Shown piece by piece: positions 47,701 through 59,035 of a stretch of 64,000 nucleotides of DNA. The DNA is taken from NCBI GenBank assembly GCA_035772405.1, contig JAYKKM010000378.1, positions 464,501 to 528,500 on the forward strand, given 5' to 3'. Each line of letters starts with the position of its first letter. The stretch's first letter is position 1. Both the position numbers and the translations under genes were made by a program. The notes beneath the pieces are model-generated. The model had not been told where the DNA came from, did not search any database, and saw nothing but the letters and a program-made list of their open reading frames with translations. This DNA comes from Chrysogorgia sp. JL179-B06. Its lineage: Eukaryota > Cnidaria > Anthozoa > Scleralcyonacea > Chrysogorgiidae.

Positions 47701-50700
47701 CACTTTTTCTACACTTTTTCTACACTTTTTTTTGTTTGTCTTAAAGTCAAATACATGTAGGAAACCAGGTCTACACTACTCACTAATGGATTTTTAAACA
47801 AGGGCACAGCCAGAATGTTTTAGACTTGGTGAGTGTTTTGAACAGCTTCAAGAAGATCTGCATCTGAATAACCAAGATTACCACCACTATTTTACTGATT
47901 CACTGAATTTTCGCCATGAATATTGCAAAAATGTTTTTGTAAATCCGCTCACATGAAACTTAACTTCGAGTAACGAACTCATTTTGAGTTCGAAGGGGGA
48001 ATCAAGCGATCGGTCAAAATACAGTGTAAGCTACTGGTTTTGATAAAAGTATATAAGCGCCCTGATCAAAACAGACAAAAAGCTGCCCAGCTCGAATTCA
48101 CTAAAGGCTCGATCACAAGCTACTGATATAGAGAAACTTTTTTATGCCTATAAATATCAAAATTATTTTAATAAACCTTTTATTTTCTCCCGTACAAACA
48201 CATTTTCTTCAGTATAATTGTTTCAGTCGCTTGTTAAAATCTATCCAAACAAAAGCTATCGAGTTCTCTATATGCGCTCACATTTTCATCAAACGGAACG
48301 AGCGAGAATGGTTAAGTTTCATGTGAGCGGTACTGTAATACCACTTCTCTTAGAATTATTAATGAGTTTTTGATTGTTGTTTAGTTGTACCTAATAAAGA
48401 TCAATCTGCAGAGACGGTGAACAATCAAAACAAGGATGAAGTTGTTGATAACGAAATTTCTGGTAGGCATTACAACATGTTGGACAAAGAACAAAGGAAA
48501 GGCAAACCAAACAAAAATGTGATCAACAAGTACCTCAACCTGGAGTTTAGTACCCGAAGAAAAACTATTGAAGAAACCAAAAAAGAGTGCAGACCAAAAT
48601 ATATATTTGAGACATATCCATGCTTCCGAGACCCTAACGAAGTGAGTATAATATTTATTTATTTAATAGACGTCAAATTAATTATTAATGTTTGTCTTTG
48701 TTTATAATTTGTTCTTGAATTTCTAACAGATTCAATTTTAGTTTGTCTCAGTTTTGGCCTATCAATAGTAACAGGGCCAATCTTGATCCCTTTCCTACAT
48801 CTCCCCCCTCCCACAAGACAACCTGGTCTCATGTGAACAGGACCTTAGACTACAATACATGGTAGTGTGCTGTATCAGGGATTTCCTTCAAATTTCCACT
48901 TGGGTGTCTCAAGGATTTCTTTGAACTAAGGTTGAGGGTCCCAAAGGGCAAAGTGGGAGTCCTAAGTAAGGTGGCTCGGTGTGTAACCTCTTTCATGTTT
49001 TTCGTCCAAAATTTTACATGTCAGATAAAACTGTGCAGTATTACATGTACTGTACTGTATTATAAGGATAACCATTATTAGTATAAACTAGCAGACTATT
49101 ACAAATCCGGCTGCATCAATCCTTATACTGTACTTGTACATGGAGAAGGGGGAGTATCACATGGATGATATTTTGTGTTAGTGATAATATGTATTCTAAC
49201 ATACTGTAAGCATCATGATAAAAAGAAAATAATCATATACATGTAGGTTAACATGCAGATAAGATAACATAAGCATTTTTTCAGTTATTGATTATGAAAA
49301 ATTGCAAATATACATGGACTTATACAGGGGGGGGGCTTATATTCGGAAAGGCGAGAATGTTAGTAAAATGGTGGGCTTATTACAGTATCTGCCCAATTAT
49401 AGGTTGTAGAGGAGGTTCGAAGATCCCTTGAATTGCCAGAAGAACAATCTCCTAGTATGTTCATGGAAAAGTGGGTCAAGAATCTAACTACAAACTTGGA
49501 CTCGTTAATTTATTATGGCATATCCAAAAATGCACTGCGATCACCAAGAGGTCAAACTGTTGGTGAGTACAAAAGGAAATAAATTTGTTGTTGTGTAGGG
49601 TTTAGGCTAAAAGGGATGACTCAAAAGGACCTTTCTGTTTTTGTTTGGTATTTATTCTTGGTTAGGTTAGGGTTACAGTAGCTATGGTTAGGGTTAGGTT
49701 TAAGATTAGGATCAAGGTTAGGGTTAGGATTAGGATTCTTATTGGGATTAGGGTTAGGGTTAGACTAGTTCTTGAAAATGAGAAGGTCCTTTCGAGTCAT
49801 CCCTTTTAGCCTTCACCGTTGTGTACAGTAGGTTGTTATCAATGCAGGGATCAAAGAACAAAACCTTGTAAAGGTTTAGGTGGTTACAGGTTTGATTTCC
49901 ATCCATGGTTTGGTCACTTTTTTGAGCACAATACATATACAGTAGTTATGAACACATCTATATTATACCAATGATGCATTTACAGGGGGTGTGCACCCCC
50001 TGTCCTTGGCCAAGAGGAGGAGTGCCAATTGCCTTGTCAAATCCAATTGTTTTGGGATTTGGCAAGGTAATTGTCAAACCAATATAAAATAGAGACAAAA
50101 TAAGATAATAGCATGATAATGTACAATAGTTAGACAGTTCAAATTGCAAGCAAGTCTTCAATCTTCAGTACAGACTACAGTAGTTTTTTGCTGCAGTGGC
50201 ATGCCACGTATATGGGTCCCAGTCCCCTGCCATAGCTCCCTCAGCGGCGCTGCACCCTGTCTCGGTAGCACCCCACACTGCAGGCCTGGTCTTACTTTGC
50301 TCGGTCAACACCCTACCAGATCAAGCTGGATCCATCACTGTATTATACATGATAATGTTTTTAAAATAGAATATCCTATTTTTTTTAGAACATAAAATCG
50401 GTCATCTGATGAAAGGACTAAATTCAGTGTTCAAATCGAAACTTAAATCCAAGCAGAATAAGGTGGATATTGTTCATTTCCTTGAGGTAAGGTTCAGTTA
50501 TATGTATTATCAAGGGAAACACCACAGATCTGTAAAAGGTTTTTGTAGCATCAGACCAAGAATAAGTGTAAATATACATAGCTGTGACAGTCTGTTAATT
50601 CCAACATACCTGTACTGTTCACAACTGATGGTAACAGACTGTTGACTCATCAGCAGTGTAACAGTCTGTTGTCAACAGACTGTAACCGGTACAGTATATT

Positions 50701-51315
50701 AACAACAAAACTACAGTATAACACTCTGTAACATATACTGTATATGATGTGGCAACGGCACTGTTACATTATGTTGTCATGGTTCAGATTTTTTTCAGTT
50801 CAGTTCAGTTCAGTTCAGTTCAGTTGAGATAAGTAAACTTAAAATGAAAAACATTTTAAATTTACTTATTGTAATATTATGTTCACCAAAATTACCTGAG
50901 CATGTTTCCAATAAACAAACTTTAATTCAAAATTGATCTATGCAGTATAATTTACAATTATATGCTTATACATCCTTTACTTTTTGCAATTAATTTGTAG
51001 GAAGACGCTCAGCCGGATGACTGGCAGCACCGTAGACAAGACCTCGTACCAAGGCTTCTTATTACCAAGGTGGATGGGGCAATGGTTTTATTAGGGAAAG
51101 AAGTTTTTTTAGTGTTTAAAGGAAACGAGGTTGCAAATGCTGTTGTAGCTTTTATTGCCTCATTTTATTTATTGGATTTGGACTATCCCGCAGCTTGGCT
51201 GACGTCCTTGTCAGTCTTGCAAAAGCTTGTTTTTAAAGACAACCGAGTGCATCCGAATAGCCAAGGCGATGTTGATAAGGCATTGCAGGAACTAGAACAG
51301 TTCTGTGATGCGTGA
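44770..51315 (+). CDS. Companion gene of element A, eight exons, intact
   Basis: Exons 44770-44818, 44964-45080, 45201-45724, 46635-46752, 48385-48641, 49403-49562, 50389-50486 and 51001-51315. All junctions are GT/AG and phases agree, giving a single open frame of 546 codons including stop. Exon 2 (VDEDILVSFTRDDIKDLFDG, RRKLWTIIEK) resembles a SAM-like helical domain. Exon 3 is Ser/Pro-rich then helical (LLNRLVRSTISNI...). Exons 4-7 are basic (KKRWCNTVPAKRPQGKVP). Exon 8 (LLGKEVFLVFKGN, AFIASFYLLDLDYP) is shared with element C. Divergent from the transposase. Likely a nuclear partner that binds the subterminal repeats, by analogy with plant TnpA; not proven. Confidence 0.72.
46285..46585. 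mobile_element. MITE with agtgctactg ends and TTA duplication
   Basis: agtgctactg is mirrored by cagtagcact. Inner arms include gttgcaaattt and aacttaat...tattaagtg. TTA at 46,282-46,284 and 46,586-46,588 is the target duplication. In intron 3 of A's companion. Confidence 0.8.
46753..47547. other. Intron 4 of the companion gene, first part
   Basis: Short inverted and direct similarities (cattcaaattttgaagc and gcttcaaaatttgaacg near 46,885 and 47,090) indicate an old fold-back. No coding signal. Confidence 0.45.
47548..47790. repeat. Inverted repeat, gagtagtttagacctggtttcc
   Basis: gtttagacctggtttcctatttgac is mirrored about 190 bp later by gtaggaaaccaggtctacac. Fold-back insertion in the same intron. 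Confidence 0.65.
47945..48330. mobile_element. MITE with ccgctcacatgaaacttaac ends
   Basis: The 20-bp end is mirrored exactly by gttaagtttcatgtgagcgg at 48,311-48,330. 386 bp, non-coding, in intron 4 of the companion gene. Confidence 0.8.
48642..49402. other. Intron 5 of the companion gene
   Basis: Non-coding. A short ggggggg run at about 49,327. No repeat family recognised. Confidence 0.5.
49597..49825. mobile_element. Second copy of the telomere-like-core MITE
   Basis: Arms ggctaaaagggatgactcaaa and cgagtcatcccttttagcc. The core has repeated ggttagggttagg words like the copy at 20,124. In intron 6 of the companion gene. Confidence 0.75.
50487..51000. other. Intron 7 with (cagtt)n and a gtaacagtctgttg repeat
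   Basis: acagtctgttg/caacagactgt pairs at 50,585-50,690 and a (cagtt)6 run at about 50,797-50,826. No coding signal. Confidence 0.6.
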
Positions 51316-51539
51316 ATTTTCAAGTTCTTTATTATATATAATTATTAATTATATATATTATATATGTTTCTCTTATAAGTCTTGCTATTTTAAAAGTACC
51401 TAATTGGACTATGGACTATACATGTAGTTAGTTATACATTGTTAGGTTTAGTTATATACATTGTTTAGTTTATATAAAAGTTTTTATAAATTAGTATAAT
51501 TATATACAATATTATTGCTCTCAGAATTTTATTTACCAT

Positions 51540-51846
51540 GAATAGATTTTTACTAGAAAATTTATCTTAATTCAAGAATATATTTCTTCTTTCAAGGAAA
51601 ATTATCCTCTGCATGGGACTAGATAATTTTTCTTATATAAGAAAATATTTCTTGAAATAAGATTTTTTTTAATAAGATGAGTTTTCTTGACTAGATAATT
51701 TTTCTCATTTTAAGAAATATTTTCTTAAAATAAGATTTTTTTTAATAAGATGAGTTTTCTTGACTAGATAATTTTTCTCATTTTAAGAAATATATTCTTA
51801 AAATAAGATTATTTTTCTTAAAACAAGAATTATATTTTTTGCAGTG
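51540..51846. repeat. Subterminal repeats of A, right end
   Basis: A duplicated ~67-bp unit (gatgagttttcttgactagataatttttctcattttaag) and other ttcttg/aagaaa words end at ttttttgcagtg. Confidence 0.8.
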
Positions 51847-52470
51847 TTGCTTTGTGAGCCAGCATCGATACCCAGCCAACTTGCCTCCATGTAATCGAAG
51901 CGGTTTATTACTGGTGTGCATGATGCCAATGTTGAAAGTTTGGAAAATTTAACCATCCTTGCACTGACAGAACTGTATCTGATTACTTATAACTATATAT
52001 TTGCATATATTACATTTGCCTACAAGGCATCTTTCCAGCCAATTAATAACTGGATCTAAGATTTTTTTGGCCAAATTTAGGAAATTAAGAGAATTTTACA
52101 CTGAGAAATTCACCAAAACAACTGTTTAATTTCTTTTTAACGTATTCCAAGGCATGTGCCTTCTTTTTTTTCGATCGAGTGGTTTGAACTGAAATTTAAA
52201 GTTTTTGCCGGACAGCTGCTTTAATGCTTGGAAGTGTTTGAAGTCCGTTATGACGTGGCTGGGAGTATCTTGTTGATCATAGTTCCCTGTGCAGGCTACA
52301 GTAGCCCAAGTTAACGCCTAGTGGGTGTCCTAGTGATGAAAAACAAACCTGGACCCGGTGTGGTTGATAAAGCTTTAGCTAATGAATACGAGGTTAGTAC
52401 AAAAACAAAATCTACTTTTTATCAATGGCATAACTTGTGGTTAATTATATCATTGTTCCTTGTGTTTTAC
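51847..52470. other. Intronic DNA of F's companion right of A
   Basis: The start carries an inverted copy of the tggaggcaagctgg repeat seen left of A. A possible short exon near 52,336-52,391 ends in gttagt but its frame could not be joined. Confidence 0.4.
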
Positions 52471-53446
52471 AGATGACAGAACTGATGCAAGGTTCCAGTG
52501 TGTTTTGGTACCACCATCAAAGAGCGTACTGCTCAGCGTTCAAGTCATGGTCTGGGTACCTAAATGCGGCCATATATATTTTTTCGCAAAGGAGACCCTG
52601 GCATCTTCCTGTGCCATGGGGACAGAGAGAAAATTGAAAACTGGGAATATAAGTCGTCCACCACTCAACACATTCATTATACAAGCCTTAACAGGTACAT
52701 GTGAAATGTATTTACTTTTTGCTTATTGTATTGACTACCATTAACTCATTAATTAAGGGTCATAATTTACTGTGCATCAGTATTCAGGGCTAATAGTAAT
52801 TGGTGAACAACCTTGCCTGTTTGAGTTATATAATAATATATTTGTTTGTGCTATATTTAATTATATAAAACTGCTTGGAGGCACAAATTCTGTAAGATAA
52901 ATTTTTGTCTTCATGCTGTCAATTTTGTAACTGTATTTATTAAATAACTGATGAAATATTCTTGTATGTGAATATTTTACCAAGGCTATTTGAAACAAGT
53001 TATATCTTGCTGTTGCTCCTGTATCAATTGCAATTTCACAGCAGGAGAAAACCTAGCTGAAAACCTGGCATTTCACTAATGGAGTGTTCTCGTGTGACAT
53101 CAATACTCCCATGTTGTAGGGCAACTTCAAACCACTGATGTTCAGGAGAGCAGATAATGCAATTTCAGTTTGCCCTCCAACAGGGGAATTCTTGAGAAAA
53201 CTCTAGATCTACCTATATATTATATAATTTACTTCTGTTCTGGATAATTAAATTATCGATAATTAAAAATGCTTGCAGACTACAATTTCATTTAACTTTT
53301 CTTTTAGGAAAAGTATGTTGTAAGTTTGTTAAAGATTCTCCAACCCCAAGCCAAGTTGTGCAGAAAATAAATATGAAGTGTGTGGAGGCAAGGCGGCCCC
53401 AAAGACCCAGAGTGGGTTCGAGTTTAAATGCTGGACAGCAGTGATG
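52471..53446 (+). CDS. Companion gene of element F, 3' exons
   Basis: Exon 52,471-52,694 follows ttttacag and reads DRTDARFQCVLVPPSKSVLL, then WVPKCGHIYFFAKET and PLNTFIIQALTG before gtacat. The next exon (from about 53,309, after ttttag) reads GKVCCKFVKDSPTPSQVVQK, CVEARRPQRPR then TGA. Both point toward F's right end, mirroring the layout in A. Assignment to the gene starting at 19,674 is by position and orientation. No domain recognised. Confidence 0.5.
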
Positions 53447-53679
53447 GAAAATTTAATTTAAACTGTCTTTTATTCTTTACATATATAGTTTTACATTATA
53501 TTTATACAATTATGCTTATTTTAATGTCAGTATTTATACTTGTTTTGATGAATATATACAGTAATTTAGTATAGTCATGATGATAAATTATTTTAATTTG
53601 TATTTTGTTGGCACATACTGTATATACTTGGCAATAGCTGGCCAAATTATCCTAAACTACAAATGAAAACAAATATGGC

Positions 53680-54067
53680 TTTTATATGGGTAAATGTTTC
53701 TACCATGTAAATTGCATGACCCATAGTTCTCCCATATTTGAATAGTTTTTCTATGGGGAAGAAATCAAGCCATATTATTTCCATAGACATGCCATAGTTT
53801 TTCCATAGATTACAGAAAAGAGAGAATTAATGGTATCACTATTGTGCTCCATATAATTTCCATATTGACTATATGGGAACTGTATGGATTTTTGCCAATA
53901 TCCTACATTTGCCATACATGCATATGACAGAAAAGATTATATGGTTGTGGTATGGAGAGTTAGTGTCCATAGTAAAACCATACTTATGTCATACCTAGCC
54001 CATACCTCGCCCCATACCGTTTCCTTACTTGGGCCATATATGTCCCATATTATCTGCTTTGGTAAGG
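53680..54067. repeat. Subterminal repeats of F, right end (ccatatt motif)
   Basis: Repeated cccatag, ttccatag, tatatggg and ccataccg words mirror the left array at 12,892-13,370. Confidence 0.75.
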
Positions 54068-55231
54068 TATACATGTATAATATCATAAAAGAATGCTAAG
54101 GTTTCCGTAAAGAAGGTACACAAGGAAAACCAAAGGGACGTCCAAAGCATCGCCTGAAGGTATTCAAGTTTCAATAATTATTGGTTGATCGGTAGAATTT
54201 TAAATCGCTTAGTAGCGTGTATATAAATCCTCCTGTTGATATGCTTATAAATTCAGATGGCCGGCTGTCGGTAAAATACGAACCAAATACGAATGTAAAC
54301 AAAAAGTCGCTTTAACGATAATAATATATTGCCCTGCGCGCTGCGCTTAGGTGATTTATTCGTTACAAGAATATTTGTTATGCCGTGCGAGTTGCGATAA
54401 TATTTTGATATTAATATTAATCAGCGTGGTTGAACCTAATGTTCGGCACACGAAGAAGTTCGACGTTTGAAACGGGTCATTGTTCAGTTTGCTAGTGATA
54501 TTGCCAGTGATAGTCTCGTCCGTAAAAAATGACGTCTTCGAACGCGTCTTTTACCGCTAAGGCATTCAAACAGAACAAGAGCCTCTTTATTTTGTTTGGC
54601 TCTCGAACAAAGTGGCAATACCGCGAATTTTCATGCCTCCAACCAAGCTGCTCGCGTTTGACTCGACGAATTATTGATTGTGAGATATGAACGGCGCATT
54701 CATCGACCAGTTTGATATTTATTTTCAGCAGATGTTAATTCGTCATTCGCTTTCATTGTTTCCTCGATGAACTTCAAGTGTTCCTTTTTCAAAAGCGGTT
54801 TTCTTCAACTACGTGGCGCATCTCGTAGATTCCCACCATTTCGTCGATACCAAGAAAGATATAAAATTTAAAGCCGATCTCGATGTTTGAATTCAAGGAT
54901 GTTCGCGATTTTTGTGATCGGAACTGATGAAGAACAAAGCGAAACAATTCGTTCCCTGGCGTATTGCGATAATTTATCCATTATTTACGAAACGATGGAG
55001 TGAACCTTATGGTATGGCGCGGTTTTCTCAAATGGCCAAATGACGCCAAACTTCGGAAAAAGCTACTCGTTCCGGAACGTGTCGTATAATTTCCGACGTG
55101 CGAACCGCGCTTGCTTGCGGAAGGTTAAACCTAGGTTAGACCGAGGTGAGACCTAGCTTGACCCTAGGTTGCACCGAGGTTCAACCTAGGTTCGACCTAG
55201 GTTTTCGTTAGGTTACTTCTAGGCAATACTG
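54068..55231. mobile_element. Right half of element E, non-coding
   Basis: No open frame of note. The last 100 bp is an array of acctaggtt/ccgaggtt words, then the TIR. GC content is higher than in F or A, consistent with a different element. Confidence 0.6.
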
Positions 55232-55518
55232 TATTTACGTCACATTGGATGGAAAAAGCGAATTATTCGACTCCTATGGACAAAGCCCAGAATTTTACAG
55301 CAGAAACTTTTCTACAAGATCATAGCAGTACATTTACTTGGAATGAAAAGACTTTACAGTCACCGTGGTCTCGTGTGTGTGGACAATACTGTTTATTTTA
55401 TGCTTTACATCGTAGTAGAAATATTCCCATGTCAACTATTGTTAGTATGTTTACTGATCAAAAGGAGTGGAACGATACATTAGTTCGTGATTTTATACAT
55501 AAATGGTATTTTGTGTAA
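55232..55518 (+). pseudogene. Virion protease, C-terminal half (interrupted and frameshifted)
   Basis: Continues the gene broken at 11,325. One frame from 55,234 reads YVTLDGK then FDSYGQSPEFY (a FDSYG box typical of adenain-type proteases). A second frame carries LQSPWSRVCGQYCLFYALHR, with the nucleophile Cys in VCGQYC, and runs to TAA at 55,516-55,518. A frameshift lies near 55,290-55,310. The tail LVRDFIHKWY is normal for the family. Downstream genes face the other way, so this is the 3' end of the plus-strand viral block. Confidence 0.78.
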
Positions 55519-55540
55519 AAAAAATAAACACGTTGTAATT

Positions 55541-56187
55541 TTAAAAATATTTATTCAATAAAATGTTTACAAAAAGATTATGAAGCCATTTATATGGATT
55601 TTCATTTCTACGTTTCTTTCTTGGTTTCGCTGGTGCCCCTGGAGACTGTAGTGACGGCATCAGAGGGGGGTCGCTAGAAGCAGACGAAGGCATGTTCCTA
55701 TATTCCTTCACCAAATGTAGACGCTCTTCGTTTCTGACATTCCTTCGGGTACATTCATACGTCCTAAAGCTTTTGCGAACAGTTGCCACCCTGCAGGGTT
55801 GAAATTCTTACTTTGGCGCAGAGTATCGTTGACCAAATCAATGACGTTAGTACCCGGAATAGTTCTTCCTTCAAAAACCATCTGCCCTTGATCGTTCCAA
55901 CCAACCACTTTATTTGCTTTTATCTTCTTTATCAGTTGTACAGCTCTTGATTTCATCGTGGATGGTACACATTCTATGATATCACTCTCGATTTCTCCAG
56001 GTGGTTCAGGCATTGTCTCTGTTGAAGGTTCGGGGTCTGTTTCTTCTGCTGCGATAGGTTGGGTGTGGGCGATACTTACAGGAACAGGCCGATGCATTCG
56101 TTTGTCATAATAATCGAGATAGCGTTGAAAGGTCTGATTATACAACTTCACTTTATCGTCTTGTGTTATATCTTGACGTTGCAGCAA
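55541..56187 (-). pseudogene. Conserved Polinton-like virus protein with VVGWNDQGQMVF motif, frameshifted
   Basis: The frame from ATG 56,187 contains LYNQTFQRYL near the start, an acidic Pro/Glu-rich linker, and a conserved-looking domain VVGWNDQGQMVFEGRTIPGT, DLVNDTLRQ, FNPAGWQLFAKAL. The tail, in another frame to about 55,541, has KPRKKRRNENPYKWL. A frameshift is likely near 55,750. Proteins of this pattern accompany F54H12.2-type capsid genes. Role unknown, perhaps a minor virion component. Convergent with the protease, 22 bp apart. Confidence 0.5.
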
Positions 56188-56296
56188 ATTGCCATTTCCG
56201 AATCCAGTTGGTTCACTTGAGCAGTCAGTGGAAGAACCAAGGGTTTCTTTGTAGCCATGTGTTCAGGGACCAGAACCAGTCTTTTGACATGCTCAA

Positions 56297-56632
56297 TTAT
56301 TTGGTTAGAAAGCTCGCCAATTGTTCTAAGACAGGAGCGAGTAGAAAAGGTAAGAGTCCGTCTCCGTTTTGTAGAATAACCCTCCTTCTTTTCGTGATCG
56401 GGTTTCTCTTATCAGCAAAAGCCTCAAAGTGATCTGAGTATGGTGTAAGATTTTTATACGTTTTTGGACTAATTTTAATCGTTTCACGGCAAATGTTCAA
56501 TAGGCACTCGGTTATGGCTTCCAATAAATCTGTATCTGCAGCTTTTATGATCGCTTTTCGCATTGAAGGTTTACACTTTGTCAATACTTTTAAAACATCG
56601 TAGTTCCTTCTCACACGGCGGGACATCCTCAA
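56297..56632 (-). CDS. Small basic virion-type protein (LLPFLLAPVLEQL tail)
   Basis: 111 codons, undamaged. Basic N-terminus (MRMSRRVRRNYDVLKVLTKC), a helical middle (LEAITECLLNICRETI), a KRRRVILQNG linker and a hydrophobic LLPFLLAPVLEQLASFL end. This layout recurs in small proteins encoded near the ATPase of F54H12.2-type elements and resembles adenoviral minor core proteins. It starts 29 bp after the ATPase stop on the same strand. Confidence 0.55.
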   Translation of the reverse strand: MRMSRRVRRNYDVLKVLTKCKPSMRKAIIKAADTDLLEAITECLLNICRETIKISPKTYKNLTPYSDHFEAFADKRNPITKRRRVILQNGDGLLPFLLAPVLEQLASFLTK

Positions 56633-56661
56633 ATGAATACACCTTTGACAGCACTATGTTT

Positions 56662-57600
56662 TTATATGCGAGGTTGGTAGACGTAATGAGTGTCTGTCGG
56701 GAAGATTCCGGATCGAAGTCGTATTTCGTCGGGACATGTCGGCGTCAGATCGACAAATATGTAAGAATACGGCTCTTTTGTTGCCATCTGGTAAGCTTGC
56801 TGAAAAAATTTAGTATTGCTTGGGTACAACTGTTTGGCTAGGTGGATCACTTGGCTGGCATCACGGACGTTCTTAGTTAGAACCAGATAACTGGCGATAA
56901 GAGATATAGTTCGATGATCTTTGCTTTGATGAAACATATTCTGTACGATATAGATGACACTAAGGTTTCCATGATGCGACTTTTTCGTAAATAATTTAGC
57001 AATGATAGCATCCTTTTCCCCCATCATGTCGTCAATGATAAATAAATTCCTTATCTTTGGGTTAATAGAAACCAACATGGAATCAGGTAAACCTTGAACA
57101 AACTGAATACCGGAAACTAGGGTGTCTATTTGAGCAAAGGATTCCTGATATTCGGAATAAAAGTAAACAATATTTTCAGGTGGAGGATCGATCATCACTT
57201 GAGCGTTCGCTAACAATGTTTTGACAAACGTTGTTTTTCCTATCTTGGTTCCTCAAGAGACCATAAGTCCAAACGGGTGTGTTAAATGAATGGAATACGT
57301 TCGGCTTTGGTTTGCGTTTAATGAGTTTGATACAGCACTAGTAAACGGGAGACGTATCGTTCTTCTATCATAGGAAGCCATATCCGGTTGCTTGTCTGTG
57401 ACTTCACAATGAAATACTTTATGATGGTTAGCGCTATTACTTGATGCGACGAATAATCCAACGGAAGAGATTGGTAGAGAAGAGATCTTTTTACCATGAA
57501 CGTTGTTCATATGGCGGCGAAGGTGTTCTTTCTTGACAAAGTCTTTCAACATATGCCAGCCACACTGATGAGACATGTTCTCTGACTCAGGACTGAACAT
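56662..57600 (-). pseudogene. Genome-packaging ATPase (FtsK/HerA type) with in-frame stop
   Basis: 313 codons in one frame, interrupted by TGA at 57,253-57,255. The N-terminal part (HQCGW...KEHLRRHMNNVHG) is a degenerate C2H2-like finger. After THPFGLMVS comes the stop, then GTKIGKTTF, a Walker A loop: the stop falls right at the P-loop start. Walker B is NLFIIDDMMGE, followed by a conserved VIYIVQNMF (Gln sensor-like) segment. This is the motor that loads DNA into capsids in Polintons and adintoviruses. No frameshift seen; a single nonsense change inactivates it. Confidence 0.8.
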
Positions 57601-57649
57601 GCAATGAAACTATTTTCTCAATTATTTTAATTTTATAGGATACCTAATC

Positions 57650-57915
57650 TGATCACCCCGAAAAATACCCCAACACCCCAAACTCCCCCAACGCACAATC
57701 TAAAGCACCCCGCAAATACCCCAAACGCCCGCATCTCCCTATGAACACCCCGAATGTACCCCCAAACGCCCCGGAAACACCAAATACACCCCAAACACCC
57801 CATCTCCTTACGAACACCCCGAATGCACCCCCCAAATACCCCGGAAACACCAAATGCACCGCCAAACACCCCAAGCGCCCCATCTCCTTACGAACACCCC
57901 AAATGCACACCTAAA
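57650..57915. repeat. Minisatellite, ~50-bp units (cgaacaccccgaatgcaccc)
   Basis: About five imperfect units of ccccaaacaccccatctcct...acgaacaccccgaatg. The Gly/Val-rich open frames on the minus strand here are products of this repeat. A related short patch (acccccaaaacaccccaagg) is at about 60,900-60,945. Confidence 0.85.
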
Positions 57916-58432
57916 CGCCGTCATGATTCTTTGGACGAAGATAAGCCGTACGAAGAACGATTTAGTAATAGCTTTATTACTACACGAATACAAGTTATAA
58001 GATTCACACACTTTTATTTCGAAATATGTTTTACATTATCAGCCTGTACCCAATAATTAAAATCATTCGAGTACCCTAACCATTTTACAAGATATTCTTT
58101 GTGTTTGCCACGCATGCGAGACTTAATCACATTTTCTACTATAAAAAAGTCAGTGTCTTTCTTGATAATGCTTTGCAACTCTTGTTCGTAAAATGTTCCC
58201 TCCAACTCCTCGTCGTGATAATCGGATATTTTATACACTGGTGGTCTTCTAGGTATACGCTTCGTTATGGTGAAAACTTCTTCGGTCCAGCTGGGTAAGT
58301 AACCTTTCTTGAATGTTCGTCTGGCTTTGCTTATTCGCACTTGATCAGCCACGTTAAATAGCAGTCATCTTTATCATGCTCATCAGCACTACAGTCATGT
58401 AAATAGCAGTCATCTTTATCATGCTCATCAGC

Positions 58433-58478
58433 ACTACACTGATGAGGCCCAAAAGGCCGAAACGGTACCGTCTGTAGT
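58433..58478 (+). ncRNA. Hammerhead ribozyme (type I), copy 2
   Basis: actaca-CTGATGA-ggcc-caaaa-ggcc-GAA-acggtaccgt-C-tgtagt, identical in core to the copy at 41,144. Predicted cleavage after GUC at about 58,472. Confidence 0.85.
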
Positions 58479-58663
58479 TAGATATAGCTCTATGACCTTT
58501 AGGTCATATTGAGCGCTCTGCAGGATGAACCATTGTCGCTTACGCATTGTGCGCACGCTCACTGCTTGCAGTTTGAGCGCTCTGGCATGGTTTTTGATGT
58601 CCCACATTTTGTGTGCATCAAGGATGACTGTAAATAGCAGTCATCTTCATCCTGCTCATCAGC

Positions 58664-58847
<184 letters not shown>

Positions 58848-58862
58848 TATACATATATATAC

Positions 58863-58950
<88 letters not shown>

Positions 58951-58993
58951 CAAAGTGAAAAGGTGGTAAACTGCCAATAATTTAGTGACGAGA

Positions 58994-59028
58994 TACTGAC
59001 ATTTCGAGCGGAGCCCTTCATCAGAGTA
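58994..59028 (-). ncRNA. Penelope-type minimal hammerhead ribozyme motif, copy 2
   Basis: Minus strand: tact-CTGATGA-agggctccgctc-GAAA-tgtc-agta, one core-neutral change from the copy at 14,504. The flanks (gtttacca, ttcactttgc, then TA repeats) are also shared between the two loci, so both are ends of one retroelement family. Confidence 0.6.
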
Positions 59029-59035
59029 AGATGAG

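Noticed and set aside
57633..57910. Gly/Val-rich minus-strand ORFs of 67-85 codons
   Set aside because: Produced by the ~50-bp minisatellite; the frames follow the repeat unit.
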